Shown here: positions 56,001-64,000 of the stretch, piece after piece
How the letters are laid out: each line of letters opens with the position of its first letter
How positions within the stretch are numbered: position 1 is the stretch's first letter
Source of the DNA: Motacilla alba alba
Taxonomy: Eukaryota; Chordata; Aves; Passeriformes; Motacillidae
Direction of reading: 5' to 3'
Length of the DNA stretch: 64,000 bases
NCBI RefSeq assembly: GCF_015832195.1
Contig: NC_052031.1
Location: 14,447,850-14,511,849 of the forward strand
Translations under genes and position numbers: made by a program
Notes under the pieces: generated by a model
What the model was told of the DNA's origin: nothing
Database searches by the model: none
The model's input: the letters and a program-made list of their open reading frames with translations, nothing else

Positions 56001-59000
56001 GATTGTTCTTAAACTAGAACTGAGTTACACAATATTTTAGAGGGCAAGAGATACATTTATAAATAAGCAAAAACCATTTAATTATATGGCTTATTTAGAA
56101 AATCTTTAGTATGAACTGGAAAATTCCAGCATTTAAGTATGTGTCTCTAATATATGTTAGGCATATATTAAGGATTATTTGTTCACAGATCTATTGAAAA
56201 CAGTGACTTAGTAGACCAGCATCTGTGTGCTGATCAGAAGTGGGACTGATATGTAGGGATGGCTGGTGGAGTCTGGGGGAAGACAGTTTCTCAGCTAAGG
56301 GACTTTTCCAGGAGCAACCTAGCCCTTACTGAAGGTAGGCCTGAAAATCCCTGATGCCTGATAGGGCCTCCAGTGAAAGGACAGGATGTCTCAAGACGCG
56401 TTCAGTTTCAGAAATGGCATCTTCGAAGGCTTTGAAGCGCATGTCACAGCTGGGCATTCGTCCTCCTTTATCTTCCAGCTTTGCTGCAAACCTCATTAAG
56501 CCCTGCACAGTCTGAGCAAGAGCAGCAATTTCAGCATCCCACTGATCAAAACAAAGATGACACTGAGGGCAGGAAGGAAAGTCCTTCTCAAAGCCGCGGG
56601 CACACTGGTCACAGAGCCGGCCGGTGACACCAGCACGACAGTTACACGCGCCGGTGGCTTTGTCACACGTGGGCTGGCGGGTCCCCTCCAGGTTACACTC
56701 ACATGCTGCAAGAAAGGAACAGCAGATTACATCCAGTTGTTCCTCTTCTGTAGGATTAGTGCATGAAAAAGGCGCATTTCAAGATAATAAAAGCAAGGCA
56801 GTGTTTGAGTCAGAGCAAGGTGGATTGCACAGTAGTGGCTCTTCTTCATCTCTGACTTCCATGTTAACCATTGAAATAACAATATAGATAAATAATATAA
56901 ATGCTTGTCCATCTCATACACACAAACATATGAAAGGCTGTTTCTCTACATGTACGCCCTGTGAATATAAAAGGTAAGCATTTATGTTGAGGCAGTTCCT
57001 AATCCAGCTGTCCCACATAATAATACTTACAAACACAATGCATCTGGGGATTGCCAAAGTAGTTTTCCTCACATTCATTGCAGCATCTTCCACTGTAACC
57101 TGGCTTACATGGACACTGGCCTGTAAGCTGTAAAGACAGATAGGGTGCAATAACTTACAGCAGAGCCATAGGGCTGGGTATACATTATTTCAGCTGTACA
57201 AGGACTGCAGCAGCACTTTGCCCACAGTCGTTGAACACCATGGTTTACACAGTATTGGCCCAGCTTTCCTACCTTCCTCCTGAAGGTCCTGAAAACAAAA
57301 TGCACTCTGAGAAATGGCTTTACTTTACTAATGTCAGAGATTTTGTATGATCCATCTACTGATGCTGTTTGAGAACTTACCCTCTGACTATGATCTGAGA
57401 GGATTCTTTTCCTTTGCAAAATAGACTTATATTTTATTTTTGCTAGATCTAAGAACTCATAATAACATTTCAACTTAAACTATGCAATAGATCAATTGTA
57501 ACTGAAAACCTTGAGAGTATATTATGCACATTGCCCTAGAAAAATATTTTGTAATTCAGCTATTAAATTAGACACCAGGGAATTACAACTTTGATAACCG
57601 CTGGTAGTTCTTTGAGGTCAAGAACTTAGTTTGCTATAAAAAATAATAAATTTACTGAATAAACTGGAACAAACAGAGAGCATATTGAAAGAAAAATGTG
57701 CAAGCACATCAGCGAGATTTTAGGATAAGCCCCTGGTGCTCTGAAGTCAATGGCAAAATTGCTGTTGACTCCACGGGACCACAATTTCCCCTCTCTATTC
57801 TGAAATGCTGTTTAATTTTTTCTACATTCTAGCTCTAAAATGTGCACAGGAATTAAAGATGAGAAAAGGTACTGTGGTAATATGATAGATGAAGCTTGAT
57901 TAATGTAATGGCCACAGCTGCTACTTTATGAAAATAAACACTTAAAAAATACTCATCAGCCTCTTGGGTGCAAGCTTGGACCTTCTTCCCTATATGCATA
58001 TTTATGAGGCAGCTTTTTCCTGTGACATCTTTTTTACAATGTATTTCTAAGACCCACTTGACAAAAAAAAACAACATGCAAAGAGAAATTGCAAAGCCTC
58101 ATTATCAGAACAACACTTTTGATTTAATGACTCACAGTGTGATTGCACCAACTACAAACTTCCAAAGAATTTTTTGTTTTCAGGGAATATGACCAAAAAA
58201 GCGATCTTCATTTATAAGACGGTCCCCACTTTGCTATGTCAAAACACCACCACCCTGGTTCCTAGAAAACAGAGTAATTTTCTTGCCTGGTTGCACTTGT
58301 TGCTTTGGGAGTTTTTTGGATCACAGTCACAGGTCTGACATCCTTTTCCACTGGCCAGGTCCCAGTAGCCGGGGGCACACTGGTCACAGGTGGCACCCAG
58401 CACATTGGGCAGGCAAGGACAAGCCCCTGTGGCTGGGTCACACAGGCAGGCTGCATCCCCCCCCGGGCACATGGCAGGGTGAACACCTGCCAGATTGCAC
58501 GTGCAGCCTTGAAAAAGAAGGACAATTATTACAGCAGACAGTAATACAGACAGCTGATGGAAAGTCAGACCTGGATATAAAGCCCATGTTGTAAGTTTAC
58601 TTTTAATGTATGTCTAATGTCATATGTCTATGTCTAATATGTCTAATCTCATACACATTACCTGTCTTTCCGTAATAACTTATGCATGGCTTTGAGAAAA
58701 CTTACTGGGAATGTTCAGCCCTTTCAATACAGGCACAGAAAATGAAGGCTCAGTGTATTTGGAATCTTATTAGAATGCAATGTTAAATATGTTGGGCAAG
58801 GATAAGTCGATTTACAGTAGGCATTATCCAGCGTGGGAATCCCCAGTAAGCCAAGTAAGATAAGAAGCCTTGCTTGTGAGGAGCCAAAAGTTCTTACTTA
58901 ACAATTTCTAACAGATATCTTCCAAGAATGAACAAGGGATGGGCTTGGACTGTATTTTAGAGATTCCCAGAAAAATCATTTCTTGACTATACTTATAGTT

Positions 59001-61039
59001 ATCTTGGCCATAAAAATTAAATCCTCTGTCAGGCACATCTGTGAAAATAAGTTTAGAGAAAAACTGGGAAGAAGCTTGTGCCTTGCTTTTCCTTACACTC
59101 CTACTCTTCTGTTCAAAGTGCTGAGTTACTGATGTGTCCTCATGGAATCTATTCAATTGCCTCACTCTAGCCACTTAATGAAAACAACTGGTAAGGCAGG
59201 AAGTTCAGCAAGGGATCATCTGGTAACTGAGCTCTAACTGAGCTTAGCTGGCATCAGCCAGCAACATGGATAAACAATTATCAATGATTCCTTTACTTTT
59301 GATTCCTTCCTGAATAAGCTGAATGCACATTTATTTTTCTAACAGAGAGTACTGCTTTCATTTCACAAATGAATATTTCCTAGAAGTGATATTCAGTATG
59401 AGAGTTAGCAAGACTTGGATGACAAAGAATTTAACAGATGCCATGTTAAGTTATTTGTATAATTGATAAATTTATATTTGGTAAATGGAGAAATATATTT
59501 GTGATTCTTATATTTTGCTCTATTTATCTGCTTTAGTTTTGTCCTGCCTCCAAGGTCTAGCCTTTCCCTATAGCCTGTTTTTAAAAAACATTTTATTGGT
59601 AGTAAAACACAGTTGCAGTGTTGTTACTTACTTTGACAGCTTTGATTGAGGGCTGAGCCAAAATAACCTGGTTTGCAGAACTGGCAGTTTGCTCCATGGG
59701 TGTTGTGTAAACACTTGGTGCATTCCCCAGTGACCCTGTTACAGGACTCTGGGTCTGTCAAATCAATGTTGTTATTGCAGGGACATGGTGCACAGTCAAG
59801 CCCAGGGCTGCTGAGGTTTTTGTAGAACCCACTAGGACACTTGTCACACTGATTGCCTGGCAGAAGAAGGTAAAAATATTGCTGGCTGATGGAATTCAAA
59901 CGAAACATATAATTTCCAGTAATATTATTAAAAGATTCAGACTGTCTGTTCAAATGTACATTTCCAGTGGAAAATACGCACCTGTTTGAGACCATTGCCC
60001 TTTAATCCACTGAACAGTTTTAATTATATCTTCCCCACTGTAATCTGGTAGAAATACACACTCCTCATCCCAAGTTGTTTATACCAAGGAAGTCCTTTCA
60101 GTAAGAGCAGTTAGGTGCCCCATCATACAAGACCTCCAAACACCTTTTTCCATCAAAGTCCATTTAATGGCAGTAGTCAGGGTTAGTCATATTTGCAGGA
60201 TTTTCCTTAGTCCTTCACACCAACAGCAGCATTGGAGGGTGGGGGATACCCAGGAGCTCAGATGAACTCTGATGCTCTGTTCTTGCTTGCTGGAATTACA
60301 ACTAGTACTGCATTTCATCTCAATGCCTGCCCTGATCTGGGTGCTACATCTCAGAAACCATTCTGGGCAGACTGGTGTTTCTGAAACCACAGCCACTGGA
60401 TTATCCTCATCCAAGGACTCTCTTCCTTCACTGTGCTCCTCAGGACCCAGAGCCTTTCTCAATCTCAATTACCTCATTGTCATTTCTGAACACATGACAG
60501 GTGGAGGATGATCATTTTTTTCTCTTACATTAATTTAAGTAGTATCAAAACCAGTCCTTATTTTGCTTCATACCTGAATATCCCTCGAGACAATTACAGA
60601 CAAGCTGTGCAGATTGGGAGTCCTGGTAACAGGAATGTGCAAAATATCTATTGCTTGTAGGGGCCCCTGGGCACATGCATGGGTGGCAGGGCTCTCCGTC
60701 CAGAGGATTTCCATAATAGCCATCCATGCACCTGCCAAAGCAGTCAACACAAAGCAGGGAAAATCGTCAAGTGCTTCATGGAGGTGAATCAATTTACATA
60801 CATATATTGAAATTAGTATTCCAGATCATTGTAATGCTATCATCTCCATCAATTGGTAGAGATATTTCAAGCTTCAAAGGTGATCTAAAATGGAAAATCA
60901 GAGCTGCATTCTCAAAATCTGAAGCAAAAAGTAAAAGACATATGTTTTCCTTTCAAGAAATGTTTGTGAAGACTTCCACCTATCCTGGAACAATTTTAAA
61001 CTGAATGATTATTGTTGAGGGTTTTTTGCAAGACAATGG

Positions 61040-61072
<33 letters not shown>

Positions 61073-63303
61073 ATCCAGTCTTCATAGAAACTGAGTAAGG
61101 TCACAATGCCCTTGAAGGACACGAAAGAAGAAGAACATGCTCAGCAGCAGACGGTTCAGGATGTAAAGGCAGACAAGAAAACCACAGCGAGACGCATGAA
61201 GAAGAAAAACTAACTAAAATTAACTGAAAGCTTGAAACACGTGCACAGAAGGATTTAACCAATCATGTATTAGCTTGAGGCATGAACAGTAGAACACAGT
61301 ATAAATACAGCTTGCTTTTTGCATAAATTGGCTTCACTTGATCACATTGATCATGGCATGATGTCCCGTTCCTGATCCTCTGCAAATTATGATATGGCAT
61401 ATCACACGTGCTCTGCATAGGCAGCTAAAAGCTGCCATATAAAAATTCTGTATATTTACCTATCAGCACATATATTCATCTATTTCCATCCAGACACACA
61501 CACAGAGTGGCTGGCATGACAGTAAAAAGTGCTGGCACAGGCGAAAAAAGCAATCATTCCTCAAGAGTACTCAGAGAATACTGCATATTTCAGATGCAAC
61601 ACATGTATTGTTGCATGCTCTGTCTGACATGTTCTGCAAACCTGGGGTAATGGCTCTTTCAAGGTGCTGGTGGCTGTGCTGTTACCTGATCTGGTGGGGG
61701 CTTCTGGGGCTCTCTGGGGGCTCAACCATCCTGCCCACCACCACTGTCTCTGCATCCCAACCGCCACAATCCTGCAGCTACAGCAACAACAGCACAGAGG
61801 CTTCTGGAGCATCCTCAGTCTGCTGTGGCAAGTGGGAGCACAGCTCTCCATATGTATACGGGCAAGGCTAAAATACTTGGCTATCTGATTATCTTCCCCT
61901 TGGGGTCTGGAGATCCTGCAAAGCCACAGGGCAAGAACTGTTTCAGTCTCCCATTTTTAATCTGTTTGCCATCTAAGTAGAACAGCCAAAGACTGTATTG
62001 TCTAAAAGCACTGCAGGAAAAGTTCAACAGTTTTCATGAGGAAAACCTCTTAAAAATTAATGACAAGGTACAGTCCAGCCGAACCAAACTAAGCAAACTT
62101 AATTTTGATGTCCATGTTGAACTGCGATACTGCTGCCAGCGTGCAAAATAAAAAAGAGGAGCAGTGCTCTGAATGGAGCTGGAACATGTGGGAAAAGTCA
62201 TTTGCTGGTGACACGGAATTAATACGACCAGCAAAGAGGGCACATTTACTTAAACTCCTTGAAGGTAATTTCAGGTATTAAAATGAGTATTCAGCACAAT
62301 ATTCAGCCTCTTGGCTAGCCTCTTGCTGAATTTTAAATTTGAAAGCTGGCAATTTGGAACCTGTCAGAAGTCAGTTTATCCCACACACAGTGCTTTGTAC
62401 GTGTCTCCTAGTACATGGTGCCATGGTGTCCATGTGTCAAATGCCTTCTTGCAGGTAGCCCGCTGCAATGCTGGGTACATGCCCTGCCTGCAATCCACCC
62501 ACAGGCACTGCATGCACATTCCCACATGCAATAGGTAATAGCAATGAAATAGGTACCTGGCATTGAGCAGCCAGGCCCAGTTTCATGTCTACATGGCCTG
62601 TTAAGGTCATTGATGTCAATGGCCTCTTAAGGTCATTGATGCATTTGTAGGCCCCCAGCTACACAGGCATTTTGAAGACCACCAGTGTCTGCTGGAGCTT
62701 TGCAGCACTGCCCATGAACTGACCTTTCACAGTGGCTTCCAGCGGTGAAGCCGCGGCAATTGAGGCACTCTCCGGTCAGGGGGTCGCACAGCTCCGCGTG
62801 GCCATTGCAGAGGCAGGGCCGGCAGTGGGGAAAGCCAAAGTACCCGGCCAGGCAGCGGCTGCAGCGCTGGCCGTCCACCTCCCGGCGGCAGGAGCACTGC
62901 CCTGTCACCTGGTCACACAGCGTGCTCAGCGAGCCTTGCGGGTGGCACTCACAGGCTGGAAAACACCCAAAGCAAAGCTGTGTCCTTAAAGCATTCCTGC
63001 TAACCCATCTCATCACTGCTCAAAGGCAGCAGGGATGGAAAACCTGTTATTTGTGGGAACATTTTTTCTGTTGCTTGACACATAATCTAGGATTCGAAGC
63101 CCTAAAACATTGGGGTATGCTAGTGGTACTGGTAGTGGTGCTGGCTGCAAGGCACTCACCGTAGCAGCCGTGGAAGCCGAAGCCATAGCTGCCTGCAGAG
63201 CAGGTGTCACAGCAGCGTCCCACGACGTTGGCCTTGCACTGACACTGGCCCCCCAGTTTACTACAGCTGGCATTCAGCGACCCTTGGGGATTGCACTTGC
63301 ATG
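43960..63303 (-). CDS. LAMB4: Laminin subunit beta-4, C-terminal part (16 exons, 5'-truncated by the window edge)
   Basis: Paralogous laminin beta chain; as a member of the family it should be secreted and assemble with alpha and gamma chains, but beta-4 is poorly characterised. Sixteen exons join in phase into 993 codons and a TAG stop, with no internal stop or frameshift, so the gene looks intact here. Order by local residue: LE repeats 1 to about 408, coiled-coil domain II about 409-607, beta knot about 608-645 (CGGALC, CGGPDC), coiled-coil domain I to the end. The last residues are KYATCKS; the near-terminal Cys is the position that in beta chains disulphide-bonds the gamma chain. Sequence agrees with remembered human beta-4 rather than beta-1 (CHLCFDQWD, CNNNID.TDPESC, NQLTGQCPCK). 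LE exons match LAMB1 exons 18-24 in size and phase. YIGSR is replaced by YSGNQ. The N-terminal half (LN, first LE array, L4) lies right of 64000. Confidence 0.95.
44100..45347. other. LAMB4 last intron
   Basis: 1.25 kb; nothing recognised. Confidence 0.7.
45348..45501 (-). CDS. LAMB4: LAMB4 coding exon, equivalent of LAMB1 exon 32 (coiled-coil domain I)
   Basis: 154 nt. Acceptor TTACAG, donor ACAG|GTGATG. Encodes EFTDMKRKYTILQEKLKTQG, VTLEKVKQLKEEAEKLAKET and KKIKRITG. Confidence 0.94.
46499..46675 (-). CDS. LAMB4: LAMB4 coding exon, equivalent of LAMB1 exon 31 (coiled-coil domain I)
   Basis: 177 nt, 59 codons in phase 0. Acceptor TTTTAG, donor AAT|GTAAGC. Encodes AENQVNKTNDKLNDLSAKQT and ALKARAEAEAAHKRAQKMDN. 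Potential glycosylation at NKT. Confidence 0.93.
46910..47048 (-). CDS. LAMB4: LAMB4 coding exon, equivalent of LAMB1 exon 30 (coiled-coil domain I)
   Basis: 139 nt. Acceptor TTTTAG, donor CAG|GTATCT. Encodes KAAKALLPVDEINNKLKNVV and STIIKSNEEIRGIGTQISQ. Confidence 0.92.
47661..47865 (-). CDS. LAMB4: LAMB4 coding exon, equivalent of LAMB1 exon 29 (coiled-coil domain I)
   Basis: 205 nt, read directly. Acceptor TTGCAG, donor GCTGA|GTAAGT. Encodes ESAPPEDIEKVANYVLQINL, PLTPQELTGMLGKLQSIMNH and EDAQTLLVEAQEA. Confidence 0.93.
49677..49821 (-). CDS. LAMB4: LAMB4 coding exon, equivalent of LAMB1 exon 28 (coiled-coil domain I)
   Basis: 145 nt, read directly. Acceptor TTCCAG, donor TTAG|GTAAAT. Encodes VKSIRKMAEDSKLKGSRFNG, QLETTMNQIEVDGEIAKEFI and QKVKDFLL. 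Confidence 0.93.
50036..50062. repeat. 27-base T homopolymer (A tract on minus strand), LAMB4 intron
   Basis: Uninterrupted T run, an A tract if read on the minus strand. It could be the tail of a retroposed sequence inserted in minus orientation, but no parent can be recognised. Confidence 0.9.
51384..51587 (-). CDS. LAMB4: LAMB4 coding exon, equivalent of LAMB1 exon 27 (beta knot)
   Basis: 204 nt. Acceptor TTGCAG, donor CAG|GTGCTG. Encodes ICGVPGDQPCATAACGGALC, CGGPDCTGALPLSSKAFRKA and NNLATQLQEPENQ. Confidence 0.95.
52461..52666 (-). CDS. LAMB4: LAMB4 coding exon, equivalent of LAMB1 exon 26 (coiled-coil domain II)
   Basis: 206 nt, 12 codons shorter than its LAMB1 counterpart. Acceptor GTACAG, donor AAG|GTAGGT. 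Encodes AISNIRKHSEVSLLAEQRTR, RNNALTVLDHQVLNASSVLQ and SPDIQNLNEK. Confidence 0.94.
52667..55802. other. LAMB4 intron between exon 25- and 26-equivalents
   Basis: 3.1 kb, the largest LAMB4 intron seen here. Holds the A-rich tract; a minus-strand open frame at 54634-55227 has no support. Confidence 0.7.
54918..54982. repeat. A-rich (CAAA/AAT) low-complexity tract, LAMB4 intron
   Basis: A-rich simple sequence with AAAC, AAT and CCAAA units in the 3.1-kb intron between the exon 25- and 26-equivalents. Confidence 0.8.
55803..55963 (-). CDS. LAMB4: LAMB4 coding exon, equivalent of LAMB1 exon 25 (coiled-coil domain II)
   Basis: 161 nt, 8 codons shorter than its LAMB1 counterpart. Acceptor CTTCAG, donor AAAG|GTAAGT. 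Encodes QKVAQMGPLHSSPFEFPDLN, KSIEDIVEEADLVFELLQQK and IHLHQSFQYLNFK. Confidence 0.92.
56330..56705 (-). CDS. LAMB4: LAMB4 coding exon, equivalent of LAMB1 exon 24 (last LE repeat, coiled coil starts)
   Basis: 376 nt. Acceptor TTGCAG, donor CTTCA|GTAAGG. Encodes CECNLEGTRQPTCDKATGAC, CRAGVTGRLCDQCARGFEKD and CHLCFDQWDAEIAALAQTVQ, then helix to GIRDFQAYLQ. CHLCFDQWD is shared with remembered human beta-4. Confidence 0.95.
57031..57127 (-). CDS. LAMB4: LAMB4 coding exon, equivalent of LAMB1 exon 23 (LE repeat)
   Basis: 97 nt. Acceptor TTACAG, donor GTTT|GTAAGT. Encodes LTGQCPCKPGYSGRCCNECE and ENYFGNPQMHCV. Confidence 0.94.
57128..59631. other. LAMB4 introns flanking the exon 22-equivalent
   Basis: Introns 57128-58286 (GC-AG type) and 58508-59631; nothing else recognised. 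Confidence 0.7.
58287..58507 (-). CDS. LAMB4: LAMB4 coding exon, equivalent of LAMB1 exon 22 (LE repeats; GC 5' splice site)
   Basis: 221 nt. Acceptor TTTCAAG. Encodes CTCNLAGVHPAMCPGGDAAC, CLPNVLGATCDQCAPGYWDL and CDCDPKNSQSNKCNQ. The frame into the next exon (LTGQCPC) requires the exon to end at CAG, so the intron begins GCAAGA: a GC-AG intron. No GT donor that keeps the frame is visible nearby. Confidence 0.92.
59632..59856 (-). CDS. LAMB4: LAMB4 coding exon, equivalent of LAMB1 exon 21 (LE repeats)
   Basis: 225 nt. Acceptor TGCCAG, donor CAAA|GTAAGT. Encodes NQCDKCPSGFYKNLSSPGLD, CNNNIDLTDPESCNRVTGEC and CKPGYFGSALNQSCQ. Confidence 0.95.
60574..60731 (-). CDS. LAMB4: LAMB4 coding exon, equivalent of LAMB1 exon 20 (LE repeat)
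   Basis: 158 nt. Acceptor GGCAG, donor TCAG|GTATGA. Encodes CMDGYYGNPLDGEPCHPCMC, TSNRYFAHSCYQDSQ and CNCLEGYSG. The Gly codon at the YIGSR-equivalent position is split as in LAMB1, but the motif reads YSGNQ. Confidence 0.94.
61041..61067. repeat. (TA)13 microsatellite, LAMB4 intron
   Basis: Perfect TA run lying directly beside the putative LTR at 61077-61375. Confidence 0.95.
61077..61375 (+). mobile_element. Putative solo LTR of an endogenous retrovirus (approximate limits)
   Basis: The segment resembles the general layout of avian LTRs. It has an A-rich upstream part, CCAATCATGTATTAGCTTG, a TATA-like element (GTATAAATACA near 61299), then GCTTGCTTTTTGCATAAATTG with a polyadenylation-like ATAAAT. 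It ends in a GATCATGGCATGATGTCCCG stretch. No internal retroviral genes flank it, so it would be a solo LTR. Termini and a target-site duplication could not be fixed, and the assignment rests on pattern memory. It is in the opposite orientation to LAMB4. Confidence 0.5.
62593..62644. repeat. 26-bp tandem duplication, LAMB4 intron
   Basis: Copies at 62593-62618 and 62619-62644 share ATGGCCTNTTAAGGTCATTG, with one difference in the core and some at the end. It lies 80 bp downstream of an exon donor on the transcript strand. Confidence 0.9.
62724..62955 (-). CDS. LAMB4: LAMB4 coding exon, equivalent of LAMB1 exon 19 (LE repeats)
   Basis: 232 nt. Acceptor TTCCAG, donor GAAAG|GTCAGT. Encodes CECHPQGSLSTLCDQVTGQC, CSRCLAGYFGFPHCRPCLC and NGHAELCDPLTGECLNC. 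High GC at synonymous sites compared with neighbouring introns. Confidence 0.95.
63160..63303 (-). CDS. LAMB4: LAMB4 coding exon, equivalent of LAMB1 exon 18 (LE repeat)
   Basis: First LAMB4 exon in the window. Acceptor GCCAG, donor TACG|GTGAGT. Encodes CKCNPQGSLNASCSKLGGQC, CKANVVGRCCDTCSAGSYGF and HGC. NASC is a potential glycosylation site. Confidence 0.95.
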
Positions 63304-64000
63304 CTGGCAAGGGGAAAGAAAATCAAAACAGGTTTGGTGGTCAAGGAGTTTTACTGCTCTCATCAGCTTGCAGGTTTCACAATTGAAAATAGGTAGGAAA
63401 GAGCTTGATTATTCTTCTCAGGGGTTCACTAACCTGATGATTGCCATAGTTTAGATCATTTGATGGTGTAGCACCAACAGTGAAGGCACTGCCTTCAGCA
63501 CACATTTGGGGTAGGACAGAAAGGGAGTAGCAAAGTGTAGATCCAAATAGAGACATCCTGAAGTCTAGAAAGATTTGCTATAAATCTGCATCTAGCTGCA
63601 GCACTGGACATAACCTGCAAGCTGCATTTAGTCTGCATCTGTGTACTGTTTGTTTCCTTCTGGACAACTTGGACTAACTTGTTGAGTGAAGATGCTCTGC
63701 TAACCCCCAGAGTATGTTTGCCCAGAATGCTCTGGAAAGCACTAGAAAACCAAAGTGCCACATTTCATTGGAAGAATCTCATCACTTTAGGAATCAGGCC
63801 AATAGGGAGTTAGCTCAGCCCAAGCCTAAATGAGGGGTTCACTGGTTGCACAGCTGTGACCTCATTGCCTGATGTTAAAGTGAGGCATCAATGCTAAAAA
63901 TTGCCCAATCCAAGCAGATGCCATCACTTTGGAGGCATTGCTGCTAGGCTCCCTGAACAAAGCTGGCCACCAAAGTTGCCCAGAAAGGCCCCTCCTGTTA
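63304..64000. other. LAMB4 intron upstream of the exon 18-equivalent (part)
   Basis: No segment matches the expected L4-domain exon (the LAMB1 exon 17 counterpart), which must lie to the right. Confidence 0.75.

Larger units (their letters stand above)
60732..62723. other. LAMB4 intron between exon 19- and 20-equivalents
   Basis: 2 kb containing the TA microsatellite, the putative LTR and the 26-bp tandem duplication. Confidence 0.75.

Noticed and set aside
58908..59174. 88-codon minus-strand open frame in a LAMB4 intron
   Set aside because: Resembles no laminin exon and would break the in-phase join of its flanking exons.
63495..63761. Minus-strand open frame near the right edge as a possible LAMB4 L4-domain exon
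   Set aside because: Sequence does not match the expected L4 residues (CKSLDIF- or CERLIIS-like) and has no suitable splice sites.
1..64000. CRISPR arrays, bacterial operons, tRNA or rRNA genes
   Set aside because: None seen; the window is eukaryotic intron-exon DNA throughout. CR1 3' ends (tandem ATTCTATG-type octamers) were looked for by eye and not found.

Overview
This is a window of vertebrate nuclear DNA, most likely from a bird. It shows multi-exon genes with GT-AG introns, one CpG-island promoter, microsatellites and few recognisable interspersed repeats. Intron sizes (0.06 to 8.8 kb) and protein sequences close to vertebrate laminin beta chains fit an avian genome. The species cannot be named from the sequence alone.

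The whole window is two paralogous laminin beta-chain genes in a head-to-tail tandem, both on the minus strand. LAMB1 (laminin beta-1) starts at its ATG at 39126 and runs leftward. Thirty coding exons can be placed, and they join in phase into 1628 uninterrupted codons: signal peptide, LN domain, the first LE array, the L4-type domain, the second LE array, coiled-coil domain II, the Cys-rich beta knot and part of coiled-coil domain I. The last exons (about 157 residues by comparison with LAMB4 and human beta-1) lie beyond position 1. LAMB4 (laminin beta-4) enters from the right edge. Its last sixteen coding exons lie between 63303 and 43960 and give 993 residues plus a stop codon, followed by a polyadenylation signal at 43765-43770. 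Its N-terminal half lies beyond position 64000.

Between the genes (about 39.1-43.7 kb) are the LAMB1 CpG-island promoter with GC-rich short repeats, a GGAT microsatellite of about 18 units, and otherwise unremarkable DNA with one small GC-rich patch holding a 34-bp tandem duplication. The exons of the two genes correspond one to one. Intron phases are the same throughout the shared part, and several exon lengths are identical (144, 232, 225, 97, 204 and 145 nt), as expected of a tandem duplication of one ancestral gene.

The products are secreted basement-membrane proteins. Each beta chain pairs with an alpha and a gamma chain through its C-terminal coiled coil, and the LN domain drives network polymerisation. 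I found no wholly new system. The points of most interest are at splice sites: two GC-AG introns (LAMB1 exon 11 and LAMB4 exon 22-equivalent) and two LAMB1 5' splice sites duplicated in tandem (38 bp at exon 7, 13 bp at exon 22). There are also a perfect 17-bp hairpin in LAMB1 intron 10 and a probable solo LTR in a LAMB4 intron.
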